64,000 nt of DNA from an uncultured Lachnospiraceae bacterium (lineage in GTDB: Bacteria; Bacillota; Clostridia; Lachnospirales; Lachnospiraceae), in assembly GCA_947177165.1 (NCBI GenBank), contig CAMWTP010000006.1, forward strand, positions 48,906 to 112,905, given 5' to 3'. The notes beneath the pieces were generated by a model. The model was given only the letters and a program-made list of their open reading frames with translations. It had not been told where the DNA came from and ran no database searches. Shown here in pieces: positions 10,842-20,789 of the stretch (positions within the stretch are counted from its first letter, which is position 1; the number at the start of each line of letters is the position of its first letter). A program made the translations under genes and the position numbers.

Positions 10842-11702
10842 ATGATAAAGGATTTATTAAATAAAACCAAAACAACTATTTCTTTTGAAATTTCTCCGCT
10901 TAAGACGGAGGACGAGTTTCAGGCTGTTTTCGCTAAATTGGATGCTTTTGCTGCTTTGAAGCCTGACTTTATCAGCTGCACATATGGCGCAGGAGGCTCT
11001 AGCGCAGGAAAAACAATAGAAATTGCATCGTATATTCAACAGCATTTGCAGATTGATACAATGGCGCATATGACGTGTGTTGGTTTTAAACAGTCTGACA
11101 TTCAAAAGAACTGCGAATTACTGGAAAAAGAAGGCATTCATTACATCATGGCACTGCGTGGCGACAGGCCACAGACAATGGGGAAGGAGCAATTTAACAG
11201 CAGGGAATTTTTATATGCTTCTGATATGATTCGTTATCTAAAAGCAAATACTTCCTTCTCAATTGCCGGAGCCTGCTATCCGGAGAAACATTATGAAGCT
11301 GCGAGTTTTGAAAGTGATTTGATACATTTGAAAGAAAAGGTTGAAGCTGGCGCAAGTTTCCTTGTCACACAGCTTTTCTTTGACAATGATATTTTCTATC
11401 GTTTTAGGGAACGGGTGATGGATATTGGAATTGCAGTGCCGATCTGTGCCGGTATTATGCCGGTTATAAGTGCAAACCAGATAAGTAAAAGCATTCATTT
11501 ATCCGGTTCTTCCGTTCCGAAGGAGCTTGAAAATCTGATTACTGCCTATGGCAAAAACAAGGAAGATATGCGCAAAGCCGGTATTGATTATGTAGTTCGC
11601 CAAATTCTTGATTTGAAGGAGCATGGGGTAGATGGCATACATATTTACACAATGAACTGGCCGAAAACAACAGCGGAGATTGTGGCGCAGATATCAATTT
11701 AA
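10842..11702 (+). CDS. metF: Methylenetetrahydrofolate reductase
   Basis: TISFEISPLKTEDEF, ISCTYGAGGSS, HMTCVG, ALRGDRP, FLVTQLFFDNDIFYRF motifs; ATG at 10842 preceded by GGAGG. Confidence 0.93.
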   Translation: MIKDLLNKTKTTISFEISPLKTEDEFQAVFAKLDAFAALKPDFISCTYGAGGSSAGKTIEIASYIQQHLQIDTMAHMTCVGFKQSDIQKNCELLEKEGIHYIMALRGDRPQTMGKEQFNSREFLYASDMIRYLKANTSFSIAGACYPEKHYEAASFESDLIHLKEKVEAGASFLVTQLFFDNDIFYRFRERVMDIGIAVPICAGIMPVISANQISKSIHLSGSSVPKELENLITAYGKNKEDMRKAGIDYVVRQILDLKEHGVDGIHIYTMNWPKTTAEIVAQISI

Positions 11703-11991
11703 ACCCAATGTATCCTAATGTAAAGTGAAAGGAATTGAAGTGGATTCGTTAATCCTTTGGTGAAGTTTTTTGACACTTTTCTGATTTGTATTTCCGCCGG
11801 ACTATGCAGAATATTTTTACAGAAAGAGCAAAGCCACAATACCGCGGAAGGAAAAGGGACTAATGGAGGGCATTTTAAGGGAATGAAACAGCAGGATTTT
11901 CAAAGTGAGAACATTGTGAAATGCTGTACGATTCTTGAATTTGCAATGAAAAAATGGTATGATAAAACCACAAAAAAGAAAGGATTAATAC

Positions 11992-12931
11992 ATGGCAAAT
12001 ATATATGACGGGGTATTTCGTACAATCTTAAATGACTGCCGGAAACTGATTATCCCCATAATCAATGAGATTTTCGGGGAAACATACACAGGGGAAGAAG
12101 AAATACAGTTTTTTCCCAATGAGCATTTTATAGACCAGCAGGACGAAGCAGATAAGGAACGTATTACAGATACAAATTTTACGGTTTTCGGGAAGATACC
12201 GAAGAAATACCATATTGAGTGTGAGAGCAGCTTTCCGGATGGGAAAATCACGATAAGGCTTTTCGAGTACGAAAGTTATGCCGGTACGGCATAACATACA
12301 GATAGCACTTGACGATGGAGAGGTTACAGAGGAAACGCTGACTGTGACATTCCCCAATACGGCAGTTCTGTACCTGCGGACTTACAAAAGGACACCGGAC
12401 AAAATGAAATATGTTATCATCACGCCGGGCGGGACGGTTCAGTATGATGTGCCGATTATGAAAACACAGAAGTATTCGCTTGATGATATTTTTGAAAAAC
12501 GTCTGCTGATGCTGATACCGTTTTACATTTTCTCACATGAGAACAGTTTTCCAGAGTATAATAGTAATGAGCAGAAATTGGCGGAATTAAAGGCAGAATA
12601 TCAAAAAATTTTAGAAAGGCTTGACGAATTGGAACAGCAGGGAGTGATCGGGGCGTTCGACAAGCGGACGATCATAGAACTTTCTGGCGATGTGATTAAA
12701 GAGATTGCACAAAAATATGAGAATGTGCAGAAAGGTGTAGGTGATATGATGGGCGGAGCATTGATTGAGACAAGCGCAAGAAGATTAAAAAACGAAGCTG
12801 AATATGAAACAAAGAGGAATACTGCACTTAGGATGCTGAAAAGAGGAAAAATGACGGTTGAGGAAATTGCGGAAGATGTAGGTCTTAGTGCGGCAGAGGT
12901 AGAACAGCTTGCAGAACTTCAAACGGTGTAA
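11992..12931 (+). pseudogene. Rpn/PD-(D/E)XK transposase-like protein split by a frameshift
   Basis: ORF 11992..12294 (KKYHIECESSFPDGKITIRLFEYESY) continues in another frame at 12278..12931 (IQIALDDGEVTEETLTVTFPNTAVLYLR...). Confidence 0.65.
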
Positions 12932-13019
12932 AGCGACATCGGATTTATGAAAAAATGTATACAGAAAGAAAGGATTAATTAATGAATGCAGCATAAGCAA
13001 ATTTTAGCACAGGGAGGAG

Positions 13020-13187
13020 ATGTCAATTATTGGATGGACTGATCTTTGGGACGTTCCCATGCATGAATTATCAAGACACTATCAGAATTTTTCCTATCGA
13101 GATACAGCGATAAGCAGCAGTAAATCACACACTGTCCCTATGTGGGGAGAATTTTATAATATGACTTTAAAGCAGAGGAACAACTGA
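13020..13187 (+). CDS. Small ORF, 55 aa, unknown
   Basis: MSIIGWTDLWDVPMHELSRHYQNFSYRDTAISSSKSHTVPMWGEFYNMTLKQRNN; GGGAGGAG immediately upstream; below the track's length cutoff. Confidence 0.3.
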   Translation: MSIIGWTDLWDVPMHELSRHYQNFSYRDTAISSSKSHTVPMWGEFYNMTLKQRNN

Positions 13188-13338
13188 CGATTCAGATTTG
13201 TTACTTTGCTTTTTTTGTGGCATTTTGGCAGAATCCTTTATAGACAGTTCAGGCTGTCACGAATACATTTGAAGACAATTGGATTGTATCGGAAAAAGGA
13301 GTATGGTAAAATACTCTTTTTAAGAGGAGGCGTGAAAT

Positions 13339-14058
13339 GTGATTCGCATAGCAGTTTGTGATGATGAGCAATCTATGTCAGACAGAATCAGTGCGATGGT
13401 ATCTGACTTCTTTCGCGGGAAGCAGTTTTCGGAACATTTTGAAATAGAAGTGACGCAGTTTTCAAGCGGAGAAGCCCTGCTGCAGTCGGACAAGACATTC
13501 GATCTCCTGTTTCTGGACATCCAGATGAAGGGGATGGACGGAATGGAGACAGCGAGGCGGCTGCGCAGCCGCGGCTTCAAGGGTTATCTGATTTTCACAA
13601 CAATATTAAAGGAAATGGTATTTCAGTCCTTTGAGGTGCAGGCGTATGATTATCTGGTCAAGCCGATTGAAGAGAAGCATTTTGAGCGGACGATGCAGCG
13701 TCTGCTTGCTTCGATGATGCAGAGTGACGCAGAGAAGAAGCTGCTTGTCCAGAAAGGGTATGACAGCAGCATTCTTTCTTTTGATGAGATTGTTTACTGT
13801 GAGATAATTGGCAGAAAGGTCTATCTGCATCTGATTTCGTCGGAGGTGATTGACTACTACGACCGGATTGAAAATCTGGAAACAAAGCTTGGCAGCAGAT
13901 TTTACAGATGCCATAGAAGCTACCTGATCAACCTGGGGTATCTGCGCGGTTACAAGAATGGAACCGCAAGGATGGAGGGCGGTGACGAGATTCCCGTATC
14001 GCGCCTGCGCAGCAAAGCGTTTTCAGAAGTGCTACTGCGTTATATGAAGAATAAATGA
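13339..14058 (+). CDS. LytTR-family response regulator
   Basis: Receiver (IAVCDDEQSM, FDLLFLDIQMKGMDG, DYLVKPI) plus LytTR (YCEIIGRKVYLHL...FYRCHRSYLINLGYL). Confidence 0.92.
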   Translation: MIRIAVCDDEQSMSDRISAMVSDFFRGKQFSEHFEIEVTQFSSGEALLQSDKTFDLLFLDIQMKGMDGMETARRLRSRGFKGYLIFTTILKEMVFQSFEVQAYDYLVKPIEEKHFERTMQRLLASMMQSDAEKKLLVQKGYDSSILSFDEIVYCEIIGRKVYLHLISSEVIDYYDRIENLETKLGSRFYRCHRSYLINLGYLRGYKNGTARMEGGDEIPVSRLRSKAFSEVLLRYMKNK

Positions 14059-14079
14059 AGAAAAAATTCGGAGGTTTTT

Positions 14080-15384
14080 GTGGAGGGCTGTCTTGATTTT
14101 TTTAATGAATATGTCATGGGAATGCTCCAGCTCGGTGTCGGATTTCACTACTATACGAAATTTCTGAACAAAAGAGCGGGCTTCGCACCCTGCCTGCTGT
14201 TTGTGGTCTGCGGCGCCGCTGTGATGACGATGCAGGCGGGCAGTCTGTACTCGTTCTTTGCCTATGTGCTGATGCTTGCGGCTGTTGGGATCTTCGCATA
14301 CAGGGAAGAAGTGCTGATATCGATACTATATGCAATTGTGACTGGCGAGATCATGCAGCTGTGTTACGGTATCTTCAACGCGGCATTGTCCATGGTGTTT
14401 CCGCTCCTGAACTCGCTACCGCAGAAGGTGCTCAGTATTACATTTATGCTGCTGGGAAATCTGGCTGTAGCTGCAATCATTTTCTGTTATCGCATGATTT
14501 ACCGGTATTTTGTGTGCAGTGATGCGGACAGCGGAGAAAAGAGGAGTCCGTATGCGGTTCTGATATTGACACCGACGCTGCTGATATTTCTGATGAGCGC
14601 TTATATCAATTATACGGTATATGGAAATACGCTCATCACGGACGAGGATGGAAAGATATTGAATACAGACCACCGTCAGGCATTGGTGATACAGTTTTTG
14701 GGGATCATGAGTCTTTTTTGCGTGATGTATGCATACAGGAGGCTTCTGGAAAATGTGCGGTTGAGTACGCAGCTTTCCCTGCTTGCGCAGCAGGAACATT
14801 ATCTGAACCAGTATGTGGAGGAGGCGAGGGCACACTATGAGAGCACAAAAGCTTTCCGCCATGATATCAAAAACCATATCACCGTGACGCGGGAACTCTT
14901 GCAAAATGGCAGATGGCGTCAGGCGCTTGACTATATCACCGATCTGGAGGAAGGGACAGGGGAACTGTCATTTCCATGCAGCACGGGCAATCCGGTGGTT
15001 GATATCCTGATTGGAAATAAGCTGGGAATTGCCAGAAACAGCGCAATCGATGTCCACTGCGCACTGACCCTGCCGTATCCCTGTGCGATACGCGACATTG
15101 ATTTTGGCATTATTCTGTCCAATGCACTGGACAATGCAATCAGCGCCTGCCAGAAGATAGAAGGAAATCAGGAGCGATTTATCCGCGTGACTGGAAATGT
15201 GCAGGGCGACTTTATCCTGATCGAGGTGGCGAACAGTCATCTTGGAAAGGGTATGTTCCGGGAGGGCACAGGACTGTCAAACATCAGGCGAACCGCCGAA
15301 AAATATCAGGGGGCGGTGTACCTGAAACGCGAGAATACCGCTGTTGTCCTCAGTGTGCTGCTGATTATTCCGCGGCGTGATTAG
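14080..15384 (+). CDS. GHKL-domain (AgrC-like) sensor histidine kinase
   Basis: 434 aa; TM N-terminus, FRHDIKNHITVTRELL, GIILSNALDNAISAC. Confidence 0.88.
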   Translation: MEGCLDFFNEYVMGMLQLGVGFHYYTKFLNKRAGFAPCLLFVVCGAAVMTMQAGSLYSFFAYVLMLAAVGIFAYREEVLISILYAIVTGEIMQLCYGIFNAALSMVFPLLNSLPQKVLSITFMLLGNLAVAAIIFCYRMIYRYFVCSDADSGEKRSPYAVLILTPTLLIFLMSAYINYTVYGNTLITDEDGKILNTDHRQALVIQFLGIMSLFCVMYAYRRLLENVRLSTQLSLLAQQEHYLNQYVEEARAHYESTKAFRHDIKNHITVTRELLQNGRWRQALDYITDLEEGTGELSFPCSTGNPVVDILIGNKLGIARNSAIDVHCALTLPYPCAIRDIDFGIILSNALDNAISACQKIEGNQERFIRVTGNVQGDFILIEVANSHLGKGMFREGTGLSNIRRTAEKYQGAVYLKRENTAVVLSVLLIIPRRD

Positions 15385-15577
15385 GAACTGTTCTGAAATT
15401 GGAGTACAATGAACAGCTGCCTCGTGGCTGACGTTTTCGCTGCAGCTCACAGCATTGAGAAAGCATTTGAGTGCAAAACGGTTTACTTGTCAAAAAATGT
15501 ATCCGAAAATGATTATGAAGGCGGAACATACTGCCGGACAAATTGTCGTTAGAATTAAGAAAATGGAGGAGATTGAT

Positions 15578-16111
15578 ATGGCAATGGAAATCAATGGAAA
15601 CTACAGTCATTATGGAACCGATTATGAAGAACAGCTGAAGGCAAAAAGGGAAGCGAGAGCCGACGAGGCAAAGAAAGCGGAGGAAAACAAGGAATCCAAC
15701 GAGATTCCTGTTCCAAAAGATGAGTATATCAGCAGCGAAACGTCGGGCAGGAAACCGAGCGGACTGTATCGGTTAGGGCAGGATGAGAATGGAAATCCGA
15801 AAGTGATATATGACGATCCAAGGAAAGCTGCGGAGAAGGAGTCTGCACAGAAGAAAACTGTCGATGGAGACCAGGACAACCCCTCTAAAGCATCAGAGGA
15901 GAAATGCGTCGCCAACACAGACCGGGTTGACAGGGAGATTCAGAAGCTGAAGGAGCAGAAAAAGCAGCTGGAACAGCAGATCAAGTCGGCTTCCGGGGAT
16001 GAAGAAAAAGTCAGGGAACTGCAGGCAAAGCTGGCACAGGTGGAGAATGAACTGAGCCAGAAAGACAATGATACATACCGGAGACAAAATGCTGTCGTTA
16101 CGAACGCATAA
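15578..16111 (+). CDS. FlxA-like coiled-coil protein
   Basis: ATG at 15578 after GGAGG; DREIQKLKEQKKQLEQQIKSASGDEEKVRELQAKLAQVENEL. Confidence 0.7.
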   Translation: MAMEINGNYSHYGTDYEEQLKAKREARADEAKKAEENKESNEIPVPKDEYISSETSGRKPSGLYRLGQDENGNPKVIYDDPRKAAEKESAQKKTVDGDQDNPSKASEEKCVANTDRVDREIQKLKEQKKQLEQQIKSASGDEEKVRELQAKLAQVENELSQKDNDTYRRQNAVVTNA

Positions 16112-16916
16112 ATTCTATCAGCCGGCTGTTAAAATCCTTTGCCTCCTCATACGCTGCGTGGCCGAGATTCCTGTACAGATACAGTTCGCTTCCCTTGATC
16201 TGGTCAGCGATTTCAACAGAGGAAGCGCCTGAAACAATCTGGTCATCACTGCCGCCAATGACCAGGGTCGGGCAGGTGATGTTTGTCAGCGACGCGTATG
16301 CATCATGCTGCAGGCAGGAGGCAGCCTGTACGATAAAGCGGCTGAAATCCTTCGGTCTTCCTATTCTGGTGAGAATCGGATAAAGGCGGCGGTACTTTTT
16401 CAGATAATTTTCAGAATAGGACTTTTCAGCGGTGTCTATCATGAGGGCTCTGTAGTCACCCTGCCCGGCAAAGCGAATCCATCTGGAAACGACATTTTGG
16501 ACGGTCTGGTTTGGTCTTGACAAGGTGACGGCAAGCACAAGTCTGTCGACGAGTTCCGGATGGTCGATTGCCAGATACTGCGCAATCATGCCGCCCTGAG
16601 AGACGCCGAGCACCTTTGCCTGCGCGATGCCAAGTTCGTGCATGGCAGCGGCCAGGTCTGATGCCATATCCCTTGTGGCATAGCCCCTGTCCCGGTATTT
16701 TTCCAGATTATTTTTCCTGCTGAAAATATAGACCTTGTAGTCCCTGGCGTACATGTGGTAGGTGTATGCCAGGGGCAGCGCCATTCCTTTCACGGTCGTC
16801 AAACCGTCCCCGAGTCCGGGAATCATGACCAGAGCATTATCTCCCTTTCCAAATGAGACATAATCCATATCGGTATCATCCATGTCGACGCGCCCGTTCT
16901 TTGCATTCCAAACCAT
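16098..16916 (-). CDS. Alpha/beta hydrolase
   Basis: VLGVSQGGMIAQYLA nucleophile elbow; NLGHAAYEEA; likely start MVWNAKNG at 16916. Confidence 0.88.
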   Translation of the reverse strand: MVWNAKNGRVDMDDTDMDYVSFGKGDNALVMIPGLGDGLTTVKGMALPLAYTYHMYARDYKVYIFSRKNNLEKYRDRGYATRDMASDLAAAMHELGIAQAKVLGVSQGGMIAQYLAIDHPELVDRLVLAVTLSRPNQTVQNVVSRWIRFAGQGDYRALMIDTAEKSYSENYLKKYRRLYPILTRIGRPKDFSRFIVQAASCLQHDAYASLTNITCPTLVIGGSDDQIVSGASSVEIADQIKGSELYLYRNLGHAAYEEAKDFNSRLIEFMRS

Positions 16917-17071
16917 AATGTTTCCTCCATTTACAGTGTTTTGTGTGACAGGATAAGTATATCTGTTTTTATAAAGGATGTAAACAAAGCAGTAAAAAAA
17001 TGCACCAATTGATCGCAAAACGCTTGCTTGTGACGCTGCGTAATGAGATATACTATTCGAGGAGGTGTGAC

Positions 17072-17884
17072 ATGGATAAATATAAAGCGATACCACAAGG
17101 TTATATGACCGTTGGTGAAATTGCAGGAAAAATGGACGTTACTGTGCGGACGTTACAACATTACGACAGAGAGGGACTGCTTTCCCCATCTGCCATGAGT
17201 GAAGGAGGGCGCAGATTATATACGGATAAAGACATCGTAAAACTTCATCAGATTTTGTCCCTCAAACATTTAGGATTCTCTTTGGACGACATAAAGAACC
17301 GGCTTATTCCGCTTGATACACCGGCTGAGATTGCGGATGTCCTGACGGAACAGGCAGCCGCTGTCAGGCAAAAAATAGAAAGCCTGTCTGAATCGCTGCG
17401 GGAATTGGAAGTGCTGCGGGAGGAAGTCCTTCAAATGCAGTCAGTTGACTTCAAAAAATATGCTGATATTATTGTTAATTTGCAGATGAAAAATGATTTC
17501 TATTGGCTGATCAAACATTTTGATGACCAGACGCTTGACCATATCCGCAGCCATTTCGATAAAGACAGCGGAATGGCGTTTATGAACACGTTCATGCAGC
17601 TTCAGAACGAAGCAATAAGACTTCAAAATGCAGGTGTTCCTGCGGATAGCGATCAGGGACAGGATTTTGCAAACGCTTATTGGAATATGATTACGGAGTT
17701 CACTGGCGGAGATATGAGCATGCTGCCCAGACTTATGGAATTAGGGAAATTTCAAAATACGGACTGTAAATGGAAAGAGATACAAGATACTGCTAACGGG
17801 TATATCGAACAGGCATTAGGCGTCTATTTTTCCCGTTTAGGTGTTGACCCATTCCAGGGGGAACGTAAGGAGGAAACAGAATGA
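17072..17884 (+). CDS. MerR-family regulator
   Basis: MTVGEIAGKMDVTVRTLQHYDREGLLSPSAMSEGGRRLY. Confidence 0.9.
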   Translation: MDKYKAIPQGYMTVGEIAGKMDVTVRTLQHYDREGLLSPSAMSEGGRRLYTDKDIVKLHQILSLKHLGFSLDDIKNRLIPLDTPAEIADVLTEQAAAVRQKIESLSESLRELEVLREEVLQMQSVDFKKYADIIVNLQMKNDFYWLIKHFDDQTLDHIRSHFDKDSGMAFMNTFMQLQNEAIRLQNAGVPADSDQGQDFANAYWNMITEFTGGDMSMLPRLMELGKFQNTDCKWKEIQDTANGYIEQALGVYFSRLGVDPFQGERKEETE

Positions 17885-18690
17885 ATGAGGCAATAAAAAT
17901 CAGCAGCTTAACAAAAAGCTATGGAACCCATGTTGTACTGAATGGCTTGGATTTTTGCGTACAGCAAGGAGAAATCTTTGCCTTGCTCGGCATAAATGGC
18001 GCAGGCAAAACCACATCCCTTGAATGTATCGAGGGTTTAAGAAAGTATGACAGCGGAAGCATTACGATCAATGGAATAATGGGTATTCAATTACAGTCGG
18101 CTTCTTTGCCGAAGTACATGAAAGCACTGGAAGCTGTAAAGCTGTTTGCGAAATGGAATAAGACACAGCCTGACAAGGCAGCACTTGACGCTCTCGGCAT
18201 TGATGAATTTGCAAAGAAACCGTATTACCAATTATCAACCGGGCAAAAGCGGCGGCTCCATCTGGCGCTTGCTTTAACGCGAAATCCAGATATTCTGTTT
18301 CTTGATGAACCAACCGCAGGACTTGATGTTGAGGGACAGATCTCTTTACATGAACAAATCCGCCAGTTAAAAGCAAGCGGAAAGACAATCATATTAGCAA
18401 GCCACGATATGGCAGAGGTTGAAAATTTATGTGACCGGATTGCGATTCTTTCCGGCGGCAAAATTGCCTTTATCGGGACTGTCAGACAACTGGGCGAAAC
18501 AATCGGAAAACATTATCATATCACTGTCCAAACTGAAAATGGAACTGAAAAACAGGAATCTGAAAATATCGGGGATACGTTACTTTCGCTGCTCATGCAG
18601 TACAAAGAAAGAGGCGAAACGATCACGGATATTCAGATAGACCGCGGTTCACTGGAACAGCATTTTATAAAAATTGCAAAGGGGGAGTAA
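17881..18690 (+). CDS. ABC transporter ATPase
   Basis: GINGAGKTT, LSTGQKRRL, LFLDEPTAGLD. Confidence 0.92.
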   Translation: MNEAIKISSLTKSYGTHVVLNGLDFCVQQGEIFALLGINGAGKTTSLECIEGLRKYDSGSITINGIMGIQLQSASLPKYMKALEAVKLFAKWNKTQPDKAALDALGIDEFAKKPYYQLSTGQKRRLHLALALTRNPDILFLDEPTAGLDVEGQISLHEQIRQLKASGKTIILASHDMAEVENLCDRIAILSGGKIAFIGTVRQLGETIGKHYHITVQTENGTEKQESENIGDTLLSLLMQYKERGETITDIQIDRGSLEQHFIKIAKGE

Positions 18691-18692
18691 CA

Positions 18693-19406
18693 ATGGGCGC
18701 TTTTTTATACGGGGTTTCTTTACAATGGAAATTAGATATCAGGAGTAAGACATTACTGATAACCTGCTATATCGTGCCGCTTTTGTTTTTTGTAATTATG
18801 GGCGGTATCTTTACGTCAGTCATGCCGGAAGCGAGATACACGCTTATTCAGTCAATGACTGTATTTGGCGTGACAATGGGGGCGCTGATTGGTCTGCCGC
18901 CCTCCCTTGTTGAAATTTACAGCAGCGATATTAAAAAGGTTTACAAAGCGAACGGTGTTCCATTATATCTCGGACTTGCGTTAACCAATATTTCAGCATA
19001 TATTCATTTGTTTGTTATGAGCATTATTTTATATATTGCCGCACCGCTTGTTTTTCACGCTGAACTACCCAGGAATCCGGGGAGATACTTCATCAGCCTT
19101 GCTGTTTTTATTGCGGTATCGCTCAGTATTGCCAGCATCATTGGTCTGGCCGTAAAAGACCAGGCAAAAACATCTATGTTTTCCATTATTATTTTTATAC
19201 CTTCAACCATGCTTTCTGGAATTATGTTCCCTGTAGAACTGCTTCCAGAAGCATTTGCAATGATGGGAAAACTATTCCCGGCTTCATGGGGATATAAATT
19301 AATGACAGCGAGTGTTTTTAAGTTTGAAAGCCTGTTGCCATTTCTTTTGATTTTTGTCTTGGCTGCTGTTATGTGTAATATTCTGCTGCGAAGAATTGAT
19401 AAATAG
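18693..19406 (+). CDS. ABC-2 type permease
   Basis: 237 aa multi-TM, directly downstream of the ATPase. Confidence 0.85.
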   Translation: MGAFLYGVSLQWKLDIRSKTLLITCYIVPLLFFVIMGGIFTSVMPEARYTLIQSMTVFGVTMGALIGLPPSLVEIYSSDIKKVYKANGVPLYLGLALTNISAYIHLFVMSIILYIAAPLVFHAELPRNPGRYFISLAVFIAVSLSIASIIGLAVKDQAKTSMFSIIIFIPSTMLSGIMFPVELLPEAFAMMGKLFPASWGYKLMTASVFKFESLLPFLLIFVLAAVMCNILLRRIDK

Positions 19407-19481
19407 CAGGTTCAGCCGAACCGGCGGATTGAATGGGTCTGACACTGTGATTAATTTTATCGGCAATAATTGATAAACTGG

Positions 19482-19526
19482 TTGACAAATTGTACCATGT
19501 GTAATAAAATTATTACACATGGTACA
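19482..19526 (+). promoter_or_regulatory. SigmaA promoter overlapped by a 36-bp palindromic operator
   Basis: TTGACA(19482-19487)-17-TAAAAT(19505-19510); TGTACCATGTGTAATAA-AA-TTATTACACATGGTACA at 19491-19526. Confidence 0.8.
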
Positions 19527-19555
19527 TATAATTAAAAAACGAAAGGAGAATGAAT

Positions 19556-19783
19556 ATGTTTAATATCATGCCAGTGATCGCCGCAGTCGGGGCGATTGTC
19601 ATTATCGCAGTGTATCTGATTGTGAGGGGAGGCGAGCGGAAGGCTCAGTACAGCAGTGTTGATCTGGAAAAATTCAACCACTTTGTGGAGGAGATCCGCC
19701 GTGAGAATGCGGAGATCAGAAAAGACCTGCAGACTGTCAGGACAAAGGTTGAGGCAATTGACAAAATGATGGAAGAAATATAG
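19556..19783 (+). CDS. Small single-TM protein
   Basis: MFNIMPVIAAVGAIVIIAVYLIVRGG... plus coiled C-terminus. Confidence 0.7.
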   Translation: MFNIMPVIAAVGAIVIIAVYLIVRGGERKAQYSSVDLEKFNHFVEEIRRENAEIRKDLQTVRTKVEAIDKMMEEI

Positions 19784-19785
19784 TT

Positions 19786-20133
19786 ATGAGTAATTTTGTT
19801 GGAGATCTGAATCTAAAGAAATACGAAGATTATATCAATGTCTTCGATGCGCTGTCCCACCCCGCAAGGATCAAGATCATCGGTATCCTGGCGGAAGGAC
19901 GGCAGTATGTGAGCGAGCTGGCAAGGCTGGTCAATATCAGCAGGCCGCTGCTCTATATGCATCTGAAAAAGCTCGAGACCGCGCGGCTTGTCACAAGCGC
20001 ACTGGAGTTGTCCGAGAGCGGAAAGGCCATGAAATACTATGCGCTTGAGAACTTTGAACTGCAGATTACGAAGGAATTGCTGCATCAGCTCTCTGAAACG
20101 ATTGTCATTGATAATCCAGGCGGGAACCATTAG
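19786..20133 (+). CDS. ArsR-like winged-helix regulator
   Basis: FDALSHPARIKIIGILAEGRQYVSELARLVNISRPLLYMHLKKLE. Confidence 0.88.
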   Translation: MSNFVGDLNLKKYEDYINVFDALSHPARIKIIGILAEGRQYVSELARLVNISRPLLYMHLKKLETARLVTSALELSESGKAMKYYALENFELQITKELLHQLSETIVIDNPGGNH

Positions 20134-20289
20134 GAGCTGTAGGAAAATACGTCCGCAGAAGCGGGATTTCCACTACATATGTGGACGTCTGAACAGCAGC
20201 ATCCGCTATAAACATTAAAAACTTAGCCAAATGCTCAGCTTTCACGATATGGCAGCATATGTTATAATGGACACAGAGGAGAGAAAGGT

Positions 20290-20529
20290 ATGAGCAGAAG
20301 TTATAAAAAGACACCCATTATCAAGTTCTGTGGCGATAAAAAATACGGCAAGCGGCAGGCAAATAAAAAAGTCCGGCGGTCGGATCAGACAGTTTTATTA
20401 AAAGGAAAGCAGTACAGAAAACTTTACGAGACATGGGATATCAATGATGTTATCCAGTACTGGTCCAGAAGAGATGCACAGAGGCATGGAGAACTGGACA
20501 TCTGGAAAAAATGGCATTATCGAAAATAG
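20290..20529 (+). CDS. Small basic conserved hypothetical protein
   Basis: MSRSYKKTPIIKFCGDKKYGKRQANKKVRR..., ribosome binding site upstream. Confidence 0.75.
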   Translation: MSRSYKKTPIIKFCGDKKYGKRQANKKVRRSDQTVLLKGKQYRKLYETWDINDVIQYWSRRDAQRHGELDIWKKWHYRK

Positions 20530-20565
20530 AGGAAGGACGAAGATTCGTTCTTCCTCTATTTTCGA
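20520..20565. terminator. Terminator overlapping stop codon of 20290..20529
   Basis: TCGAAAATAGAGGAAGGACGAA / TTCGTTCTTCCTCTATTTTCGA, 22-bp arms. Confidence 0.75.
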
Positions 20566-20709
20566 TTAAGCAATCATGTTTTTTGTTGTGTTTGTCATAA
20601 GCGATGTCTGCCTTATCCTATGTACTATCGATTACGTTCTTCACAGATTGTTTGTGTCGCTGATGGCGGCATGGGAGGTAAGGATTTGCACAATTTCTGT
20701 CGATAAGAC

Positions 20710-20738
20710 TTGCATATTCGTGAATAAACAATTATAAT
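20710..20738 (+). promoter_or_regulatory. SigmaA-type promoter
   Basis: TTGCAT-17-TATAAT upstream of 20790. Confidence 0.65.
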
Positions 20739-20789
20739 CAAATATAAATAAATGAAAACGGTTAAAGATACGAAATTGAGGTATTTTTT

